Source of the DNA: Giesbergeria sp.
GTDB taxonomy: Bacteria; Pseudomonadota; Gammaproteobacteria; Burkholderiales; Burkholderiaceae_C
Assembly: GCF_028686475.1 (NCBI RefSeq)
Contig: NZ_JAQUCA010000011.1
Span: 1 to 64,000 of the forward strand
Length of the DNA stretch: 64,000 nt
Direction: 5' to 3'
Shown piece after piece: positions 54,099-64,000 of this stretch (positions are counted from its first letter, which is position 1; every line of letters starts with the position of its first letter). Below the pieces are notes generated by a model, which did not search any database, was not told the DNA's origin, and was given only the letters and a program-made list of their open reading frames with translations. The position numbers were made by a program, and so were the translations under genes.

Positions 54099-57000
54099 AT
54101 GCCCGTATTAGAAGCCGTTCAAACCTTTGCCGGTATCAGCAACGAAAACGAGTTCTACAGCCACCACTACTTGGCTGAAGTCTTTAAGGGCGACATCAAA
54201 GCCCGCTTAGACGCTTGGCAGGCCAGCGAAGACCAACACCCCGGCGACGAAACCCAGCGCACCCCGGCCAAACGCCTGCAAGCCTGGGCCGGGCGCTGGT
54301 TTGGCTTGCGGGGTCAAGTGCAAAAAGGCCATGAGGCGCAAGAGCGCTGGGCCAGCTTTGTGCAACTGCAAACCGGCTTGCTGCAAGCCTTGGGCTATGC
54401 CGCCCCCTCTCGCACCCCGGCGCTGCAAGAACTGGTGCCCGGTTTGGCGCTGCCCATTTGGGAGCTACTGGGCCACCAAGCCGGTGCTGGCACCGCCTAC
54501 CGCTTGGCCATCATCCCGGCCTACCAACCCAGCCGCGAAGACGAAGACCTGCTCGACCACGAACTGATGGCCCTGCACTATGGCGATGAACCCCTACCGC
54601 CCCACATCAAGGGCGAAACTTGGGCCGATTTACTCTCCGATGCCGTGTTTGGTGCCGACAACCCGCCGCGCTATGTGCTGCTGCTGGGCTTGGACGAATG
54701 GCTGCTGCTCGACCGCTACAAATGGCCCAACAACCGCGCCCTGCGCTTTAACTGGGCCGACATCCTCGACCGCAAAGACACCGACACCCTCAAAGCCGCC
54801 GCCGCCCTGCTGCACAAAGACAGCCTAGCCCCCGGCGAAGGCAGCAGCTTGCTCGAAAGTTTGGACGAAAACGCGCACAAACACGCCTTTGGTGTCAGTG
54901 AAGACCTGAAATACGCCCTGCGCGAAGCCATCCAACTGCTAGGCAACGAGGCCGCCCGCCAGTTGGACGAACAAGCCAGCGGCAGCAAAAAAAGCGTCTA
55001 TTCCGGCCAATACAAACTCGAAGCCGGTGAACTCAGCCTTGAATGTTTACGCATGGTTTATCGCCTGCTGTTCATGTTCTACATCGAAGCCCGGCCCGAG
55101 CTGGGCTATGTGCCCATCAACCAAAGCGAGGTCTATCTGAAAGGCTACAGCCTAGAAAGCCTGCGCGACCTCGAACTGCAACCCCTGACCACGCCGCAAG
55201 CCCGCGAAGGTAAATTTTTTGACCTCACCTTGCGCCGCCTGTTCAAACTGGTGGCCCAAGGCTGTGGCTTGGGCGGCGAACAAGCCCACCTGCGCGATAC
55301 CAGCCACCCAGTACCCCAAGGAGCCAAAGACACCTTTGCGATGGCCCCACTCGATAGCCGATTGTTTGACGATGCCTCCATGCCGCTGCTGGGCAAGGTG
55401 CAGTTTCCCAATGAAATTTGGCAAAAAGTTATCAAACTGCTATCGTTGAGCAAAGGCGGCAAAGGCCGCCGCGCTGGCCGGGTCAGTTACCAATTGCTTT
55501 CTATCAACCAACTGGGCGCAGTCTATGAAGCCCTGCTCAGTTACCGGGGCTTTTTTGCCGAAGAAGACCTGTACGAAGTCAAGCCCGCACCCAGAAAAGG
55601 CCGCGCTGCCAGCGACGATGCCGACGAAGACGAGGAAGAAGCCCCCGCCGACGAGCGCCCCAGCCGCTCCAGCACCTCCAGCAGCGCCGATAGCGGCCCC
55701 GACCTACTCGAAAACGCTTGGTTTGTGCCGCGCAGCCGCCTGCCAGATTATGAGGACGATGAATTGGTCTATGACCGGCAGCAAGACACCGGCAAATACC
55801 AACTGCGTATGCACCCCAAAGGCAGTTTTATCTACCGCTTGGCCGGACGCGACCGCCAAAAAAGCGCCAGTTACTACACGCCGCAGGTGCTCACGCAATG
55901 CTTGGTCAAATACGCGCTAAAAGAGCTGCTGGCCGAAAGCAATGGCCGCGTCAAAACTGCCGACGACATCCTCAGCCTGACGGTGTGCGAACCCGCGATG
56001 GGCAGCGCCGCCTTTTTGAACGAAGCCGTGAATCAACTGGCCGAAGCCTACCTAGAACGCAAACAGGCCGAGCTTAAAACCCGCATCCCGCACGACCAAT
56101 ACGCGCAAGAGCTGCAAAAAGTGCGTATGTACTTGGCCGACCGCAACGTCTATGGCGTGGACTTAAACCCGGTGGCGGTAGAGCTGGCCGAAGTCTCTAT
56201 CTGGCTCAATGCCATTTATGGCGAGCAAGACGACAACGGCCAGCCCCTGCCCGCCCGCGTGCCGTGGTTTGGCTACCAATTGTTTGCCGGTAACAGCCTG
56301 ATTGGCGCACGCCACCAAGTCTATGCCGCCGCCAGCCTGAAAAAAGCCGCTAAACCGGCTTGGCACGAACAAGCGCCACGCCGCGCCACCGCCAGCGCCC
56401 CGCGCCGCCCGGATGAAATCTGGCATTTTTTGCTGCCCGACCCCGGCATGGCCGACTATGGCGACAAAACCGCCAAAGCCCTCTACCCCGAAGACTTTAA
56501 GCGCCTGAAAGAATGGCACAAAGCCCTCAAGCAGCCGCTAGAAGGCTACGAACTGACCCGGCTGCAACAACTGAGCGCGCAAGTCGATACCCTGTGGGCT
56601 GAACACACCGCCGCCCTGGCCCGCGACCGCGACCGCACCGAAGACCTGTTGCACGTTTGGCCGCACCAACCCGGCGAGGCGGCCAGCGAGCAGCAACGGC
56701 GCATCAGCCGGGCGCAAAAAGAAGCCATCCGCAAAGCCGGTTTACTGAATGAAGATGGCGACTTGGCCACCCCCTTCCGCCGCCTGAAACTGGTGATGGA
56801 CTACTGGTGCGCGCTGTGGTTTTGGCCGATTACGCGCAGTGCCGAACTGCCCAGCCGCGAACAATGGTGGATGGAAGTGGGCGCGATTTTGGAAGGCAAT
56901 GTGGTGGACATTACTTCCTCCCAAGCCGATTTGGTATTCAGCCAACCTGCTACCGGCAGCGCCGCTTTGGTTTTTGGCGCGGACGATAGCGCGCCCGTGT

Positions 57001-59387
57001 TTATCCCGGTGCAATCGGGTTTAGATGGTTTTGCCGAGGTGCAGCCCGCGTTGGCCGCCGCCCCCGCGCCGCGCCTGCACGACAAGCTGGGCCAGTTGCG
57101 TATTAGCCGCCTGCGCCAACACTTTGCCCGCGTGCCCGTGGTAGAGGCCATTGCCGAACAGCGCCGCTTTATGCACTGGGAGCTGTGCTTTGCCGATGTG
57201 CTGCTGGAAAACGGCGGTTTTGACCTGATTTTGGGTAATCCGCCTTGGTTGAAAGTGGAATGGAACGAAGCCGGTATTTTGGGCGAACGCAACCCGGTGT
57301 TTGCTGTGCGCAAAATCAGTGCCAGTGATTTGGCCAAACTGCGCGCCGAAGCCTTTGAACAATTTAGCGGACTGCAAGCCGAATGGACGGACGAACTGCA
57401 AGAAGCTGAAGGCACGCAAGCCTTTTTGAATGCGGTGCAGAATTACCCACTGCTGAAGGGCGTGCAAACCAATTTGTATAAATGCTTTATGCCGCTGGCT
57501 TGGGGATTAAATAGCGCGCAGGGGGTTACTGGGTTATTGCATCCCGAAGGGCCTTATGATGACCCCAGGGGTGGGGTATTACGTGAAATTATCTATTCGC
57601 GGTTGAGAAAGCATTTTCAATTTGCAAACGCATTCTTCCTTTTTGCAGAGGTTCACGACCAAACCCGCTATGGAATTCATATTTATGGTGCAGAACAGCG
57701 CAATATTGGCTTTGACCACATAGCCAACTTGTTCACTTCATCCACCGTCGATTCCTGCTATCGGCATGATGGCCAAGGTGAAGTGGGCGGCATCAAAAGC
57801 GCAACAGGTCAATGGAATATCGCTGGCCACCGCAACCGCATTGTGCGTGTCGATGAGGCTGCACTGGCCACCTTTGCCCAGCTCTACGACGAACCCGGCA
57901 CCCCAGCCCGCCGCGCCCGCCTACCCGCACTGCACGCCAGCGCCTTGAACAGCGTGCTGGCCAAGCTGGCCGCCTACCCGCGTCGCTTGGCCGATGTGGG
58001 CGAAGGCTACGTCTCTACCGAGATGTGGCACGAAACCATGCAGCAGAAGGACGGTACCATCAGCCGCCGCTCCAGCACCGACCCCGGCTTTGCCGCCACG
58101 CCGCACGACTGGGTGCTGTCTGGCCCGCATTTCTTTCTCGCCAACCCGTTCAACAAAACCCCGCGCAAAGCTTGCACTGCCAGCGGCCACTACGACATCA
58201 TCGACCTGCAAACCCTGCCCGACGACTACCTGCCGCGCACCAACTACCGCCCCATGCCCGACCGCGCCGAATACCTGCGCCGCACCCCCCGCGTCAGTTG
58301 GCTAGATTGGGAAACGCTAGAAGTGACATGGGAAGGGCTGCTAGACCGCGAACACCCAGCCAAACCCACCGAGGAAGATGCAGAGCTTTATCGCGTCAAT
58401 CGGCCACGCCAACGGGCAGTGACGGAGTTTTTCCGGCTGGTGAACCGCGAAATGATTGGGCCATCTTCAGAACGCACGCTTATCACCACCTTGGTGCCTC
58501 CCGGTGCCGCACAAGTCCATACGGTATTGGCTTCAGCGTTCAGGTCATCGCTTGAACTGGTGTCTTTTTTGGCTATGACGCAATCCATCGTGGCCGACTT
58601 TCGCGTCAAAAGCACCGGGGCAGGGCACGCCAATATTTCATTGATGTCCCAATTGCCAACGATTGGCCCAAGCGTTGCTGCCAATGTTGCTGCTGGCCTG
58701 CGTGCCCGCGCCCTCGCCCTCAACTGCCTCACCACCCACTACGCCCCCCTCTGGGAGCAGGTCTATGACCTCGACTTTGCCGACCAAAGCTGGAGCCAGC
58801 CCGGCAACCCGCGCCTGCCGCAGCACTTCTGGCCCGCCCTCACCAGCACTTGGACGCGCACCTGCGCCCTGCGCTCCGACTACGCCCGCCGCATGGCCTT
58901 AATCGAAATCGATGTGCTGGTGGCCCAAGCCTTGGGCCTCACGCTGGCCGAGCTGCTGCTGATTTACCGCGTACAGTTCCCCGTCATGCAAGGCTACGAG
59001 CGCGACACTTGGTACGACATCACCGGCCGCATCGTCTTTACCAACAGCAAAGGCTTGGTCGGTGTCGGCCTACCACGCAGAGGCGGCCGCACCAGTCCCA
59101 AAACCCGCATCACCTTGCCCGATGGCAAAGTGCGCGAAGGCCAATTCGGCTGGGAAGACCTCTGGGCCTACCCCAGCCCCGATGCCACCGACAGCCCCGA
59201 TGCCCTGCAACGCGGCGGCGCTGCACGCGTGCCCGATGGCACCACCATCACCCAATGGGTGCAGGACGACACCCTGCCCGGCGGCCCCCGCGAAGTGCAG
59301 CGCCACTACACCGCCCCCTTCGCCCGCGCCAGCCGCGAAGACGATTACCGCGTGGCGTGGGGGTTTTTTGCCGCAAACCACCCTTGA
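54099..59387 (+). CDS. giant Eco57I-type DNA methylase, DrmMI-like
   Basis: A 1762-residue N6-adenine methylase. YYTPQVL near 590 and [10 protein letters not shown] near 630 form the SAM-binding motif region, and [10 protein letters not shown] near 1045 is the catalytic NPPW motif. About 580 residues precede the methylase core and 700 follow, presumably for DNA recognition and helicase contact. I see no certain nuclease motif, so cutting may depend on the helicase or another protein. It follows the SNF2 gene by three bases. A helicase plus such a methylase is the start of class 1 DISARM, but drmA, drmB and drmC are absent. Two-gene restriction-like systems of this kind are also possible. Confidence 0.88.
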   Translation: MPVLEAVQTFAGISNENEFYSHHYLAEVFKGDIKARLDAWQASEDQHPGDETQRTPAKRLQAWAGRWFGLRGQVQKGHEAQERWASFVQLQTGLLQALGYAAPSRTPALQELVPGLALPIWELLGHQAGAGTAYRLAIIPAYQPSREDEDLLDHELMALHYGDEPLPPHIKGETWADLLSDAVFGADNPPRYVLLLGLDEWLLLDRYKWPNNRALRFNWADILDRKDTDTLKAAAALLHKDSLAPGEGSSLLESLDENAHKHAFGVSEDLKYALREAIQLLGNEAARQLDEQASGSKKSVYSGQYKLEAGELSLECLRMVYRLLFMFYIEARPELGYVPINQSEVYLKGYSLESLRDLELQPLTTPQAREGKFFDLTLRRLFKLVAQGCGLGGEQAHLRDTSHPVPQGAKDTFAMAPLDSRLFDDASMPLLGKVQFPNEIWQKVIKLLSLSKGGKGRRAGRVSYQLLSINQLGAVYEALLSYRGFFAEEDLYEVKPAPRKGRAASDDADEDEEEAPADERPSRSSTSSSADSGPDLLENAWFVPRSRLPDYEDDELVYDRQQDTGKYQLRMHPKGSFIYRLAGRDRQKSASYYTPQVLTQCLVKYALKELLAESNGRVKTADDILSLTVCEPAMGSAAFLNEAVNQLAEAYLERKQAELKTRIPHDQYAQELQKVRMYLADRNVYGVDLNPVAVELAEVSIWLNAIYGEQDDNGQPLPARVPWFGYQLFAGNSLIGARHQVYAAASLKKAAKPAWHEQAPRRATASAPRRPDEIWHFLLPDPGMADYGDKTAKALYPEDFKRLKEWHKALKQPLEGYELTRLQQLSAQVDTLWAEHTAALARDRDRTEDLLHVWPHQPGEAASEQQRRISRAQKEAIRKAGLLNEDGDLATPFRRLKLVMDYWCALWFWPITRSAELPSREQWWMEVGAILEGNVVDITSSQADLVFSQPATGSAALVFGADDSAPVFIPVQSGLDGFAEVQPALAAAPAPRLHDKLGQLRISRLRQHFARVPVVEAIAEQRRFMHWELCFADVLLENGGFDLILGNPPWLKVEWNEAGILGERNPVFAVRKISASDLAKLRAEAFEQFSGLQAEWTDELQEAEGTQAFLNAVQNYPLLKGVQTNLYKCFMPLAWGLNSAQGVTGLLHPEGPYDDPRGGVLREIIYSRLRKHFQFANAFFLFAEVHDQTRYGIHIYGAEQRNIGFDHIANLFTSSTVDSCYRHDGQGEVGGIKSATGQWNIAGHRNRIVRVDEAALATFAQLYDEPGTPARRARLPALHASALNSVLAKLAAYPRRLADVGEGYVSTEMWHETMQQKDGTISRRSSTDPGFAATPHDWVLSGPHFFLANPFNKTPRKACTASGHYDIIDLQTLPDDYLPRTNYRPMPDRAEYLRRTPRVSWLDWETLEVTWEGLLDREHPAKPTEEDAELYRVNRPRQRAVTEFFRLVNREMIGPSSERTLITTLVPPGAAQVHTVLASAFRSSLELVSFLAMTQSIVADFRVKSTGAGHANISLMSQLPTIGPSVAANVAAGLRARALALNCLTTHYAPLWEQVYDLDFADQSWSQPGNPRLPQHFWPALTSTWTRTCALRSDYARRMALIEIDVLVAQALGLTLAELLLIYRVQFPVMQGYERDTWYDITGRIVFTNSKGLVGVGLPRRGGRTSPKTRITLPDGKVREGQFGWEDLWAYPSPDATDSPDALQRGGAARVPDGTTITQWVQDDTLPGGPREVQRHYTAPFARASREDDYRVAWGFFAANHP

Positions 59388-59517
59388 AAATGCTTCCCAG
59401 CCCAAACGCTAACGCCTTGCCCCCGGTGGGGCGATGCGGTAAGCTGTGCCAGAGTGTTCTCTGGCTATTCTCTGGCCATTTTTTTGCAGCCCCTCACCAC
59501 AGAAAGGCAAAATTTTC

Positions 59518-60153
59518 ATGAAAACCCCCATAAAAAAGGTACTGTTTTTACTGCCAGCTTCTGCCGGTGAAAGAATAAGCATAGATGGTCACACCGATGC
59601 CCTCAAAGAAATAGGCATTGTCCCTGATATTATGAGACGGCTTGAAATTGAAAATAAAGAATATATCGACGATTTCACTACCACTTTGAGCCAAAAAGGG
59701 TACGATTTAATTATTTACCCTGCATTTGATTCAGATATATTTAAGTGGGAGCGAATTCACCAAACATCTTTCTCCCCTCAACATGAAGATGATATAGATA
59801 TCAAAGCCTTCATTAAACTCTTGGAAGATAAGGGTTGCCGTCTCTTGGCAGAGTCTATGCAACTATTTGGCCAAGAAGTGAAAGTTTATGGTACACCCGC
59901 TAATTTTGCTCAACGTATAAGCGAAAAACTAAAAAAAGGAGTGGGCATGACCAACACAACTGGCGAAAAAAAACGCACTAAGCCACAGCAGACCCAGTAT
60001 TTGGGCTCTTTCACGTCACACGCCGAGGTGTTGCAGGATATGCGCCAGTTCCAGCAAGAAGTGACCCGTACACCGGCTGCCGCGCTGGCCTTTTTGAAGC
60101 GTGCAGGACTGGTTTCTGCTTCTGGCAAACCTCGGAAGCTCATCCATGGCTGA
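59518..60153 (+). CDS. two-domain protein, antitoxin-like C-terminus
   Basis: A 211-residue protein. Residues 1-142 look like an alpha/beta (Rossmann-type) domain with an N-terminal strand KVLFLLP; base use here is far more AT-rich than in the neighbours. Residues 144-211 (FTSHAEVLQDMRQFQQEVTRTPAAALAFLKRAGLVSASGKPRKL) look like a complete small antitoxin. An internal ATG at 59947 with AAGGAG just upstream could yield the C-terminal part alone. It overlaps the ADP-ribosyltransferase-like gene by eight bases, the usual antitoxin-toxin order. Confidence 0.6.
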   Translation: MKTPIKKVLFLLPASAGERISIDGHTDALKEIGIVPDIMRRLEIENKEYIDDFTTTLSQKGYDLIIYPAFDSDIFKWERIHQTSFSPQHEDDIDIKAFIKLLEDKGCRLLAESMQLFGQEVKVYGTPANFAQRISEKLKKGVGMTNTTGEKKRTKPQQTQYLGSFTSHAEVLQDMRQFQQEVTRTPAAALAFLKRAGLVSASGKPRKLIHG

Positions 60154-60751
60154 TATTTGGGCACTTTACCGCTGGCAACCCGCTTTTGTGCTGGGTTTCC
60201 ATGGCACAGACCTTCAGGTGGTCAAGTCGGTCGTAGCAGCTCCCCAGAAAGGTTTGAGCAAGTCCGAAAGTAAAACCGAGTGGCTGGGCCACGGCGTGTA
60301 CTTTTGGGAGAACGACCCTGCGCGCGCGCTAGACTGGGCTGCAAACGGAAAAACCAAAGGCAAGGTGGATGAGCCCAGCGTAGTGGGGGCCATTATCGAT
60401 TTAGGCTATTGCTTGGACTTGACTACTATCTCCGGCTTAGAGGAAGTCAAGCTGGCTTTCGAGACTTTGCGTGATACCTACCACCAAGCAGGTCTGGAGT
60501 TACCCAAAAATACAGGTGGCAAAGACAGATTACGACGTGAGTTAGATTGTGCAGTCATTCAAGCTTTACACCAATACCGCATTGACCGTGGACTTCCTGC
60601 CTACGATTCGGTAAGGGCACCCTTCCCAGAAGCCAATGACTTATACGAAGCATCTGGATTTCGGGCTAAAAATCATATTCAGGTGTGCATCATCAATACG
60701 AAACGCTGTATCAAAGGTTATTTCAAGCCCATCCAGTTGTTGACAGGTTGA
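60146..60751 (+). CDS. ADP-ribosyltransferase-like protein, probable toxin
   Basis: A 201-residue protein. FVLGFHGTD (about 13-21) and LGHGVYFWENDPARALDWA (about 48-66) carry the His-Gly-Thr and Tyr-Phe motifs of the H-Y type of ADP-ribosyltransferase fold, close to DUF3990-like proteins. The likely target is unknown. It overlaps the preceding antitoxin-like gene. The setting next to a restriction-like pair suggests a toxin or guard role. Confidence 0.6.
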   Translation: MADIWALYRWQPAFVLGFHGTDLQVVKSVVAAPQKGLSKSESKTEWLGHGVYFWENDPARALDWAANGKTKGKVDEPSVVGAIIDLGYCLDLTTISGLEEVKLAFETLRDTYHQAGLELPKNTGGKDRLRRELDCAVIQALHQYRIDRGLPAYDSVRAPFPEANDLYEASGFRAKNHIQVCIINTKRCIKGYFKPIQLLTG

Positions 60752-60798
60752 GTTCAGCAAGGCGCTGGACTCAACCAGCGTAGAGAAAATTAAACTTG

Positions 60799-61539
60799 AT
60801 GCAAAAACCATCGTCACGCCCGCTACTCTACACCTACCGTCGCTGCCCGTACGCCATGCGCGCCCGCATGGCCTTGCTGGTAGCCGATATCGCCTTTGAC
60901 GCGCACGACGTCATCCTGCGTGACAAACCTGCTGCCCTGCTGGCCGCATCACCCAAAGGAACAGTGCCAGTGCTGGTTTTACCCGATGGCCAAGTGCTCG
61001 AACAAAGCTGGGACATTGTGCAATGGGCACTAAGCCATGACCAAACCAGTGCTGAAGTGCAGAGCTGGTGGAGCCGGGCACAGACCCCAGACAACCTAGC
61101 ACTGCTGCGCTGCAACGATGGCGACTTCAAACACCACCTAGACCGCTACAAGTACCCAGAGCGGTTCACTGCGGAAGATAGCGCCAGTGCTGCTGCAACG
61201 GACAGACGAGTTGGCCACCGTGACCAAGCCGTGGCTGTACTGCTGGAGCGGCTGGAGCATCGTCTGGCTGAACAACCGTTTCTGGGCGGCGCTCAACCTT
61301 GTGCCACGGATTTCGGCATCTTTCCGTTTGTCAGACAGTTTGCTGCTGTAAACCCAGCGTGGTTTGAGACCTTGCCGCTTTGGCATGTCAAAAGATGGCT
61401 TGCAGATTGGCTTCAAAGCCCCTTGTTTGAGACTTGTATGCACAAATTACCCAGCAATTTTCCAGAACTGTTCCCTGTACCCATCAAGAAAAGCCTTGTA
61501 GGTTGGGTTGCAGGCAACCCAACTTTAAATAGCCTCTGA
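60799..61539 (+). CDS. glutathione S-transferase-like protein
   Basis: A 246-residue protein with an N-terminal thioredoxin-like domain (LYTYRRCPYAMRARMAL, C at the N-terminus of helix 1) and a C-terminal helical domain (LAEQPFLGGAQPCATDFGIFPFVRQFA). It matches the GST superfamily; substrate unknown. The ATG at 60799 is preceded by TTG. It is a cargo gene between two toxin-antitoxin pairs. Confidence 0.85.
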   Translation: MQKPSSRPLLYTYRRCPYAMRARMALLVADIAFDAHDVILRDKPAALLAASPKGTVPVLVLPDGQVLEQSWDIVQWALSHDQTSAEVQSWWSRAQTPDNLALLRCNDGDFKHHLDRYKYPERFTAEDSASAAATDRRVGHRDQAVAVLLERLEHRLAEQPFLGGAQPCATDFGIFPFVRQFAAVNPAWFETLPLWHVKRWLADWLQSPLFETCMHKLPSNFPELFPVPIKKSLVGWVAGNPTLNSL

Positions 61540-61604
61540 AAGGTGCTTTAAATAGTGTCTTTATCGCCTAAAATGAAAATTCAAGCCATAAAAGGAGCTG
61601 TCTG

Positions 61605-61853
61605 ATGGCACATTTGTTACTCGCCTCGGTGGCCGCCAGCGTTACAGAACTCAAACGCGACCCGATGGGCACAGTCTTTGCGGGTGAAGGCGGCCCGGTG
61701 GCTATCCTCAATCGCAACCAACCAGCGTTTTACTGCATACCGGCCCAAGCATTTGAGGCGTTGCTCGACAGGCTCGAAGATTTGGAGCTCAACGCTTTGG
61801 CCGATGCCCGCACCAACCAGCCAGAAATTGCGGTGACGCTGGATGCGCTTTGA
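61605..61853 (+). CDS. Phd/YefM-type antitoxin (StbD-like)
   Basis: An 82-residue protein; ASVTELKRDPMGTV and GPVAILNRNQPAFYCIPAQAFEAL are the family motifs. AAAGGAG precedes the ATG. It overlaps the toxin gene by 11 bp. It should neutralise the toxin and repress the operon. Confidence 0.9.
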   Translation: MAHLLLASVAASVTELKRDPMGTVFAGEGGPVAILNRNQPAFYCIPAQAFEALLDRLEDLELNALADARTNQPEIAVTLDAL

Positions 61854-62124
61854 CCTGCGCTTTAAAGCTGCGGCACTGGATGAATGGCAGCGCCTAGACG
61901 CCACCATCCGCACGCAGTTTAAAAACAAACTGGCCGAGCGCCTAGACAACCCGCGCATTCCAGCCGCCAAGCTCTCGGGCCACCCAGACCGCTACAAAAT
62001 CAAACTGCGCAGTGTCGGCTACCGCTTGGTGTACGAGGTGCGTGATGCCGAGGTGGTGGTGGTCGTCATTGCCGTAGGCAAGCGAGAGCGCAACCAAGTT
62101 TATGCGCTGGCGGCCAAGCGATAA
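61843..62124 (+). CDS. RelE-family toxin (StbE-like)
   Basis: A 93-residue mRNA interferase of the RelE/ParE fold. KLSGHPDRYKIKLRSVGYRLVYEV is the central pattern, and the VGKRERNQVY tail carries the basic catalytic region. The start overlaps the antitoxin gene. Two bases after its stop the next gene opens. Confidence 0.92.
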   Translation: MRFDLRFKAAALDEWQRLDATIRTQFKNKLAERLDNPRIPAAKLSGHPDRYKIKLRSVGYRLVYEVRDAEVVVVVIAVGKRERNQVYALAAKR

Positions 62125-62126
62125 GT

Positions 62127-62423
62127 GTGATTGAATGGATTACGACCCAAGAAGCTGCTAACCGCTGTGGCTTTTCGCGTCCTTTTGTGGCCGCTTTGCT
62201 CGATTCTGGTGCTTACCGAGGCAAGGTACAACGCACACCGGGGGGTCACCGCAAGGTGCTGGCCAGCGAGTTTCAGGCGCTCATCACCCAAGCCTCTGCC
62301 CAAGCTCGCCAAGCCGTGGATTTGACCCGTCTGGATGAAGCATCAAGCACCCCCACCCCGGCGCGCAAGCAGTCGCGCGCCCGTGCGCAGGCGCTGGCCA
62401 AAAAATTGGGTATTGCTGCTTGA
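62127..62423 (+). CDS. excisionase-like helix-turn-helix protein
   Basis: A 98-residue protein with a MerR/Xis-type winged helix (TTQEAANRCGFSRPFVAALL near 6-25) and a basic tail. It starts with GTG right after the RelE stop. In other genomes such proteins pair with a PIN toxin; here the bases after 62423 (MPFWLCARN, then stop) look like the first codons of a lost partner, though this is weak. It could also be an excisionase. Confidence 0.75.
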   Translation: MIEWITTQEAANRCGFSRPFVAALLDSGAYRGKVQRTPGGHRKVLASEFQALITQASAQARQAVDLTRLDEASSTPTPARKQSRARAQALAKKLGIAA

Positions 62424-62492
62424 TGCCATTTTGGCTGTGCGCTAGAAACTGACTTTACCTATTCCATCAACAAAGGCCAATGACTTATAAAA

Positions 62493-62534
62493 TGTAGCAA
62501 CAAATAATTGGTTTATTGATTATTTGTTGTTACA
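62493..62534. promoter_or_regulatory. large inverted repeat (16-bp arms)
   Basis: TGTAGCAACAAATAAT and ATTATTTGTTGTTACA match as inverted repeats at 15 of 16 positions around a ten-base centre. They lie right before the truncated gene at 62543, so an operator for its own product is likely. Confidence 0.6.
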
Positions 62535-62542
62535 TTAGACCG

Positions 62543-62647
62543 ATGTTGATGCCCTACCCAGATTCCGAAATGCGCGCATTTGAAGAAGCGCTGATGCGCT
62601 CAGTAGGCCAAGCGCAAAGGCTCTATGTCGTTTTGTGTGGAACTTGA
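62543..62647 (+). pseudogene. 5' fragment of a gene cut by the ISL3 element
   Basis: Encodes MLMPYPDSEMRAFEEALMRS and 14 more residues before a stop inside IS-like DNA. The remainder was displaced or lost. It looks like the start of a small regulator or antitoxin. The autoregulatory-type palindrome before it supports that. Confidence 0.5.
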
Positions 62648-64000
62648 CAACATCAAAGACAGCGGTGTACCAGTGGGCCTGACTGCGGCATGGCCGGTTG
62701 CAACGGGTTGGGCGGCAAATGCTGGAGCTTGGACATACGCAAATACGCGATAGCGATGAAGTTGCTGGCTGTCCTGAACCCTCTGGCTGCGCGCTTGGCT
62801 TGCTGGAGCAAGCCGTTCATGGCCTCCACATAGGCGTTGCTGCGCTTGTCCAGCATCCCGCGCACCACCGCCTCCAAGCGTTCGCTCAAGGTCTTGGCCA
62901 ATTTTTGGAAGGGTTCCAAGCGGCTGCGTTGGGCCCAGCTAATCCAAGCCTTCAACTCCTTGCTCGCTTGCTCTTGCTCATTGCACGCTGCTGCACGGGC
63001 ATAGACCGCACGCAGGGCCATCTTCAGGCGCCAAGCGCGCGCACTCTTGAGCGTCGAGCGCTGCAGCCAGTGCATGGCCCGGGTTTGCTTGGCACTCCAG
63101 TCCTTGGGGTTGCGCCGCATGCCCCAACTCAAGCTCTTGAGTAGTTTGCGGTCGTTCTCCCCCAAGGCTTGGCTCACCGCTTGGGACTCGGTTTTCATCT
63201 CCTGACGGCGCACGCTGTCCATCGCTTCGTTGGCCATAGCAATGATGTGGAAGCGGTCGTAGCTGATCTGTGCCTGGGGCAAGGCCTGCGCCACGCCCTT
63301 GGCATAGGCCGCACTCATGTCCTGGCAGACATGCTCGATCTGCGCGGGGTCACCACCGTGGGCTTGAAGGTCAGCGGCGAAGTCCACCACGCTTTGGTGG
63401 TCACGTCCCTCACACGCAAACAACAGCCGCTTGGCATCGAGGTCATGCACTACGGTGATGTAGTTTTGTCCCTTGCGCAGGCTGGTTTCGTCGATACCAA
63501 TGAGACTGACGCTGGACATGTCCTCTTGTGCCCGTGCGGCGCTGACGTAGTGCTCGATGCGCCGCCACAGCTGTTTGTCCGAGCAGCGCAGCAAAGCTGC
63601 GGCCTGGCGCACCGGCAGCGTTTGGCACAGCGACAAGGCCAGTGCTTCAAACAGGGCTGTGAAGCCACTGCCTTCGCGCGCCCAAGGCACATCCAGCTGT
63701 GTCGTCTTGCCACAGGCGGTGCAAGCAATGCGCGGCACCGGGGCGTGCAGCCAGGCCTCGTACTGGAAGAAGTCCAGGTGCCTCCAGTGGCGCTGTAGGC
63801 GGTCATGCACCCCTTGCCCGGCGGCTTGGCAATGGGGACAAGGCAGGCGAGTGGCCTTGCAGGTCAGCTCAAAGTCGATACGTCGACGTGCCGTGTCCAG
63901 CTCAACCTTCTCGACACTCCACGGTGCTTGCAAGCCCAGTGCGCTGGTAAACAGTGTTTCGATACCCATGCCCATCTTTCCATCCTCCTTGGCTACACGA
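62630..64000 (-). mobile_element. ISL3-family insertion sequence, one end outside the window
   Basis: The transposase gene fills most of it. The inner boundary lies near 62630-62650, where the gene at 62543 is cut; I cannot identify the exact inverted repeats. The outer end is beyond 64000. Confidence 0.75.
62653..63975 (-). CDS. ISL3-family transposase
   Basis: A 440-residue transposase. The N-terminus holds a zinc-binding set (LPCPHCQAAG and RIACTACGK), then a helix-turn-helix and the DDE core with IGIDETSLRKG (first D), a VCQDMSAAYAKGV block (second D) and the ERLEAVVRGMLDKRSNAYVEAMNGLLQ helix (E). It is complete. AAGGAGG sits eight bases before the ATG at 63975. Confidence 0.95.
   Translation of the reverse strand: MGMGIETLFTSALGLQAPWSVEKVELDTARRRIDFELTCKATRLPCPHCQAAGQGVHDRLQRHWRHLDFFQYEAWLHAPVPRIACTACGKTTQLDVPWAREGSGFTALFEALALSLCQTLPVRQAAALLRCSDKQLWRRIEHYVSAARAQEDMSSVSLIGIDETSLRKGQNYITVVHDLDAKRLLFACEGRDHQSVVDFAADLQAHGGDPAQIEHVCQDMSAAYAKGVAQALPQAQISYDRFHIIAMANEAMDSVRRQEMKTESQAVSQALGENDRKLLKSLSWGMRRNPKDWSAKQTRAMHWLQRSTLKSARAWRLKMALRAVYARAAACNEQEQASKELKAWISWAQRSRLEPFQKLAKTLSERLEAVVRGMLDKRSNAYVEAMNGLLQQAKRAARGFRTASNFIAIAYLRMSKLQHLPPNPLQPAMPQSGPLVHRCL

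Overview
The window reads as DNA from a beta-proteobacterium of the order Burkholderiales, probably Comamonadaceae-like. This rests on gene style (cydABDC, SLAC1 transporter, DUF2892/rhodanese genes), moderate-to-high GC and IS types; I could not run any search. It joins a stable respiratory/sulfur block (about 0.3-18.5 kb) to a long accessory region (18.6-64 kb) packed with defence genes, toxin-antitoxin pairs, a plasmid-like backbone and several mobile elements or their remains.

0.3-18.5 kb. A small RTX-type secreted protein and an AhpD-like protein precede a dihydrolipoamide-dehydrogenase-like flavoprotein fused by overlap to a SLAC1/TehA-type transporter. Facing them is a minus-strand operon: a sigma-54 activator with a PAS domain, a glutaredoxin-CcdA fusion and a ten-helix membrane protein. 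Divergent from the activator lies a textbook sigma-54 promoter (8731) that should drive a periplasmic rhodanese, a DUF3817 protein, cytochrome bd oxidase (cydA, cydB) and its exporter (cydD, cydC). A peroxiredoxin, a thioredoxin-fold-like protein, a DsrE protein, a second rhodanese and DUF2892 follow. Together they suggest a regulated response to reactive sulfur species or low oxygen, using the poison-resistant bd oxidase.

18.6-33.5 kb. Two damaged IS5-family copies lead into a tight four-gene operon: AAA15 ATPase, RloB, HNH nuclease and RNase H-fold protein, i.e. an AbiL-like core with two extra nucleases. Next come a 312-bp mini-transposon whose end is repeated perfectly at window position 1, a hypothetical gene, a PLD-family nuclease, an IS3 remnant and a 1773-residue STAND NTPase with an N-terminal nuclease domain (Avs-like). 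Two different Tn3-type ends close this island.

33.8-50.3 kb. Plasmid-like backbone: a HigBA-type pair, a large tyrosine recombinase, a replication-type winged-helix protein, ParA with a small partner, a DUF927 helicase-like protein, and several unknown genes. The 3' ends of the integrase and replication genes have been tandemly duplicated. Five copies of a perfect 20-22-bp palindrome and four of a 12-bp palindrome look like partition or control sites. Between parA and its partner sits a 460-bp structured RNA that resembles the omega RNA (HEARO) of IscB elements, without any IscB. A TnpB gene with an altered RuvC-II site lies at 49-50 kb.

50.3-64 kb. A SNF2 helicase plus a 1762-residue Eco57I-type methylase (DISARM-like pair), an antitoxin-like fusion with an ADP-ribosyltransferase-like protein, a glutathione transferase, a StbDE/YefM-RelE pair, an excisionase-like regulator, a truncated gene and an ISL3-family transposase that runs to the window edge.
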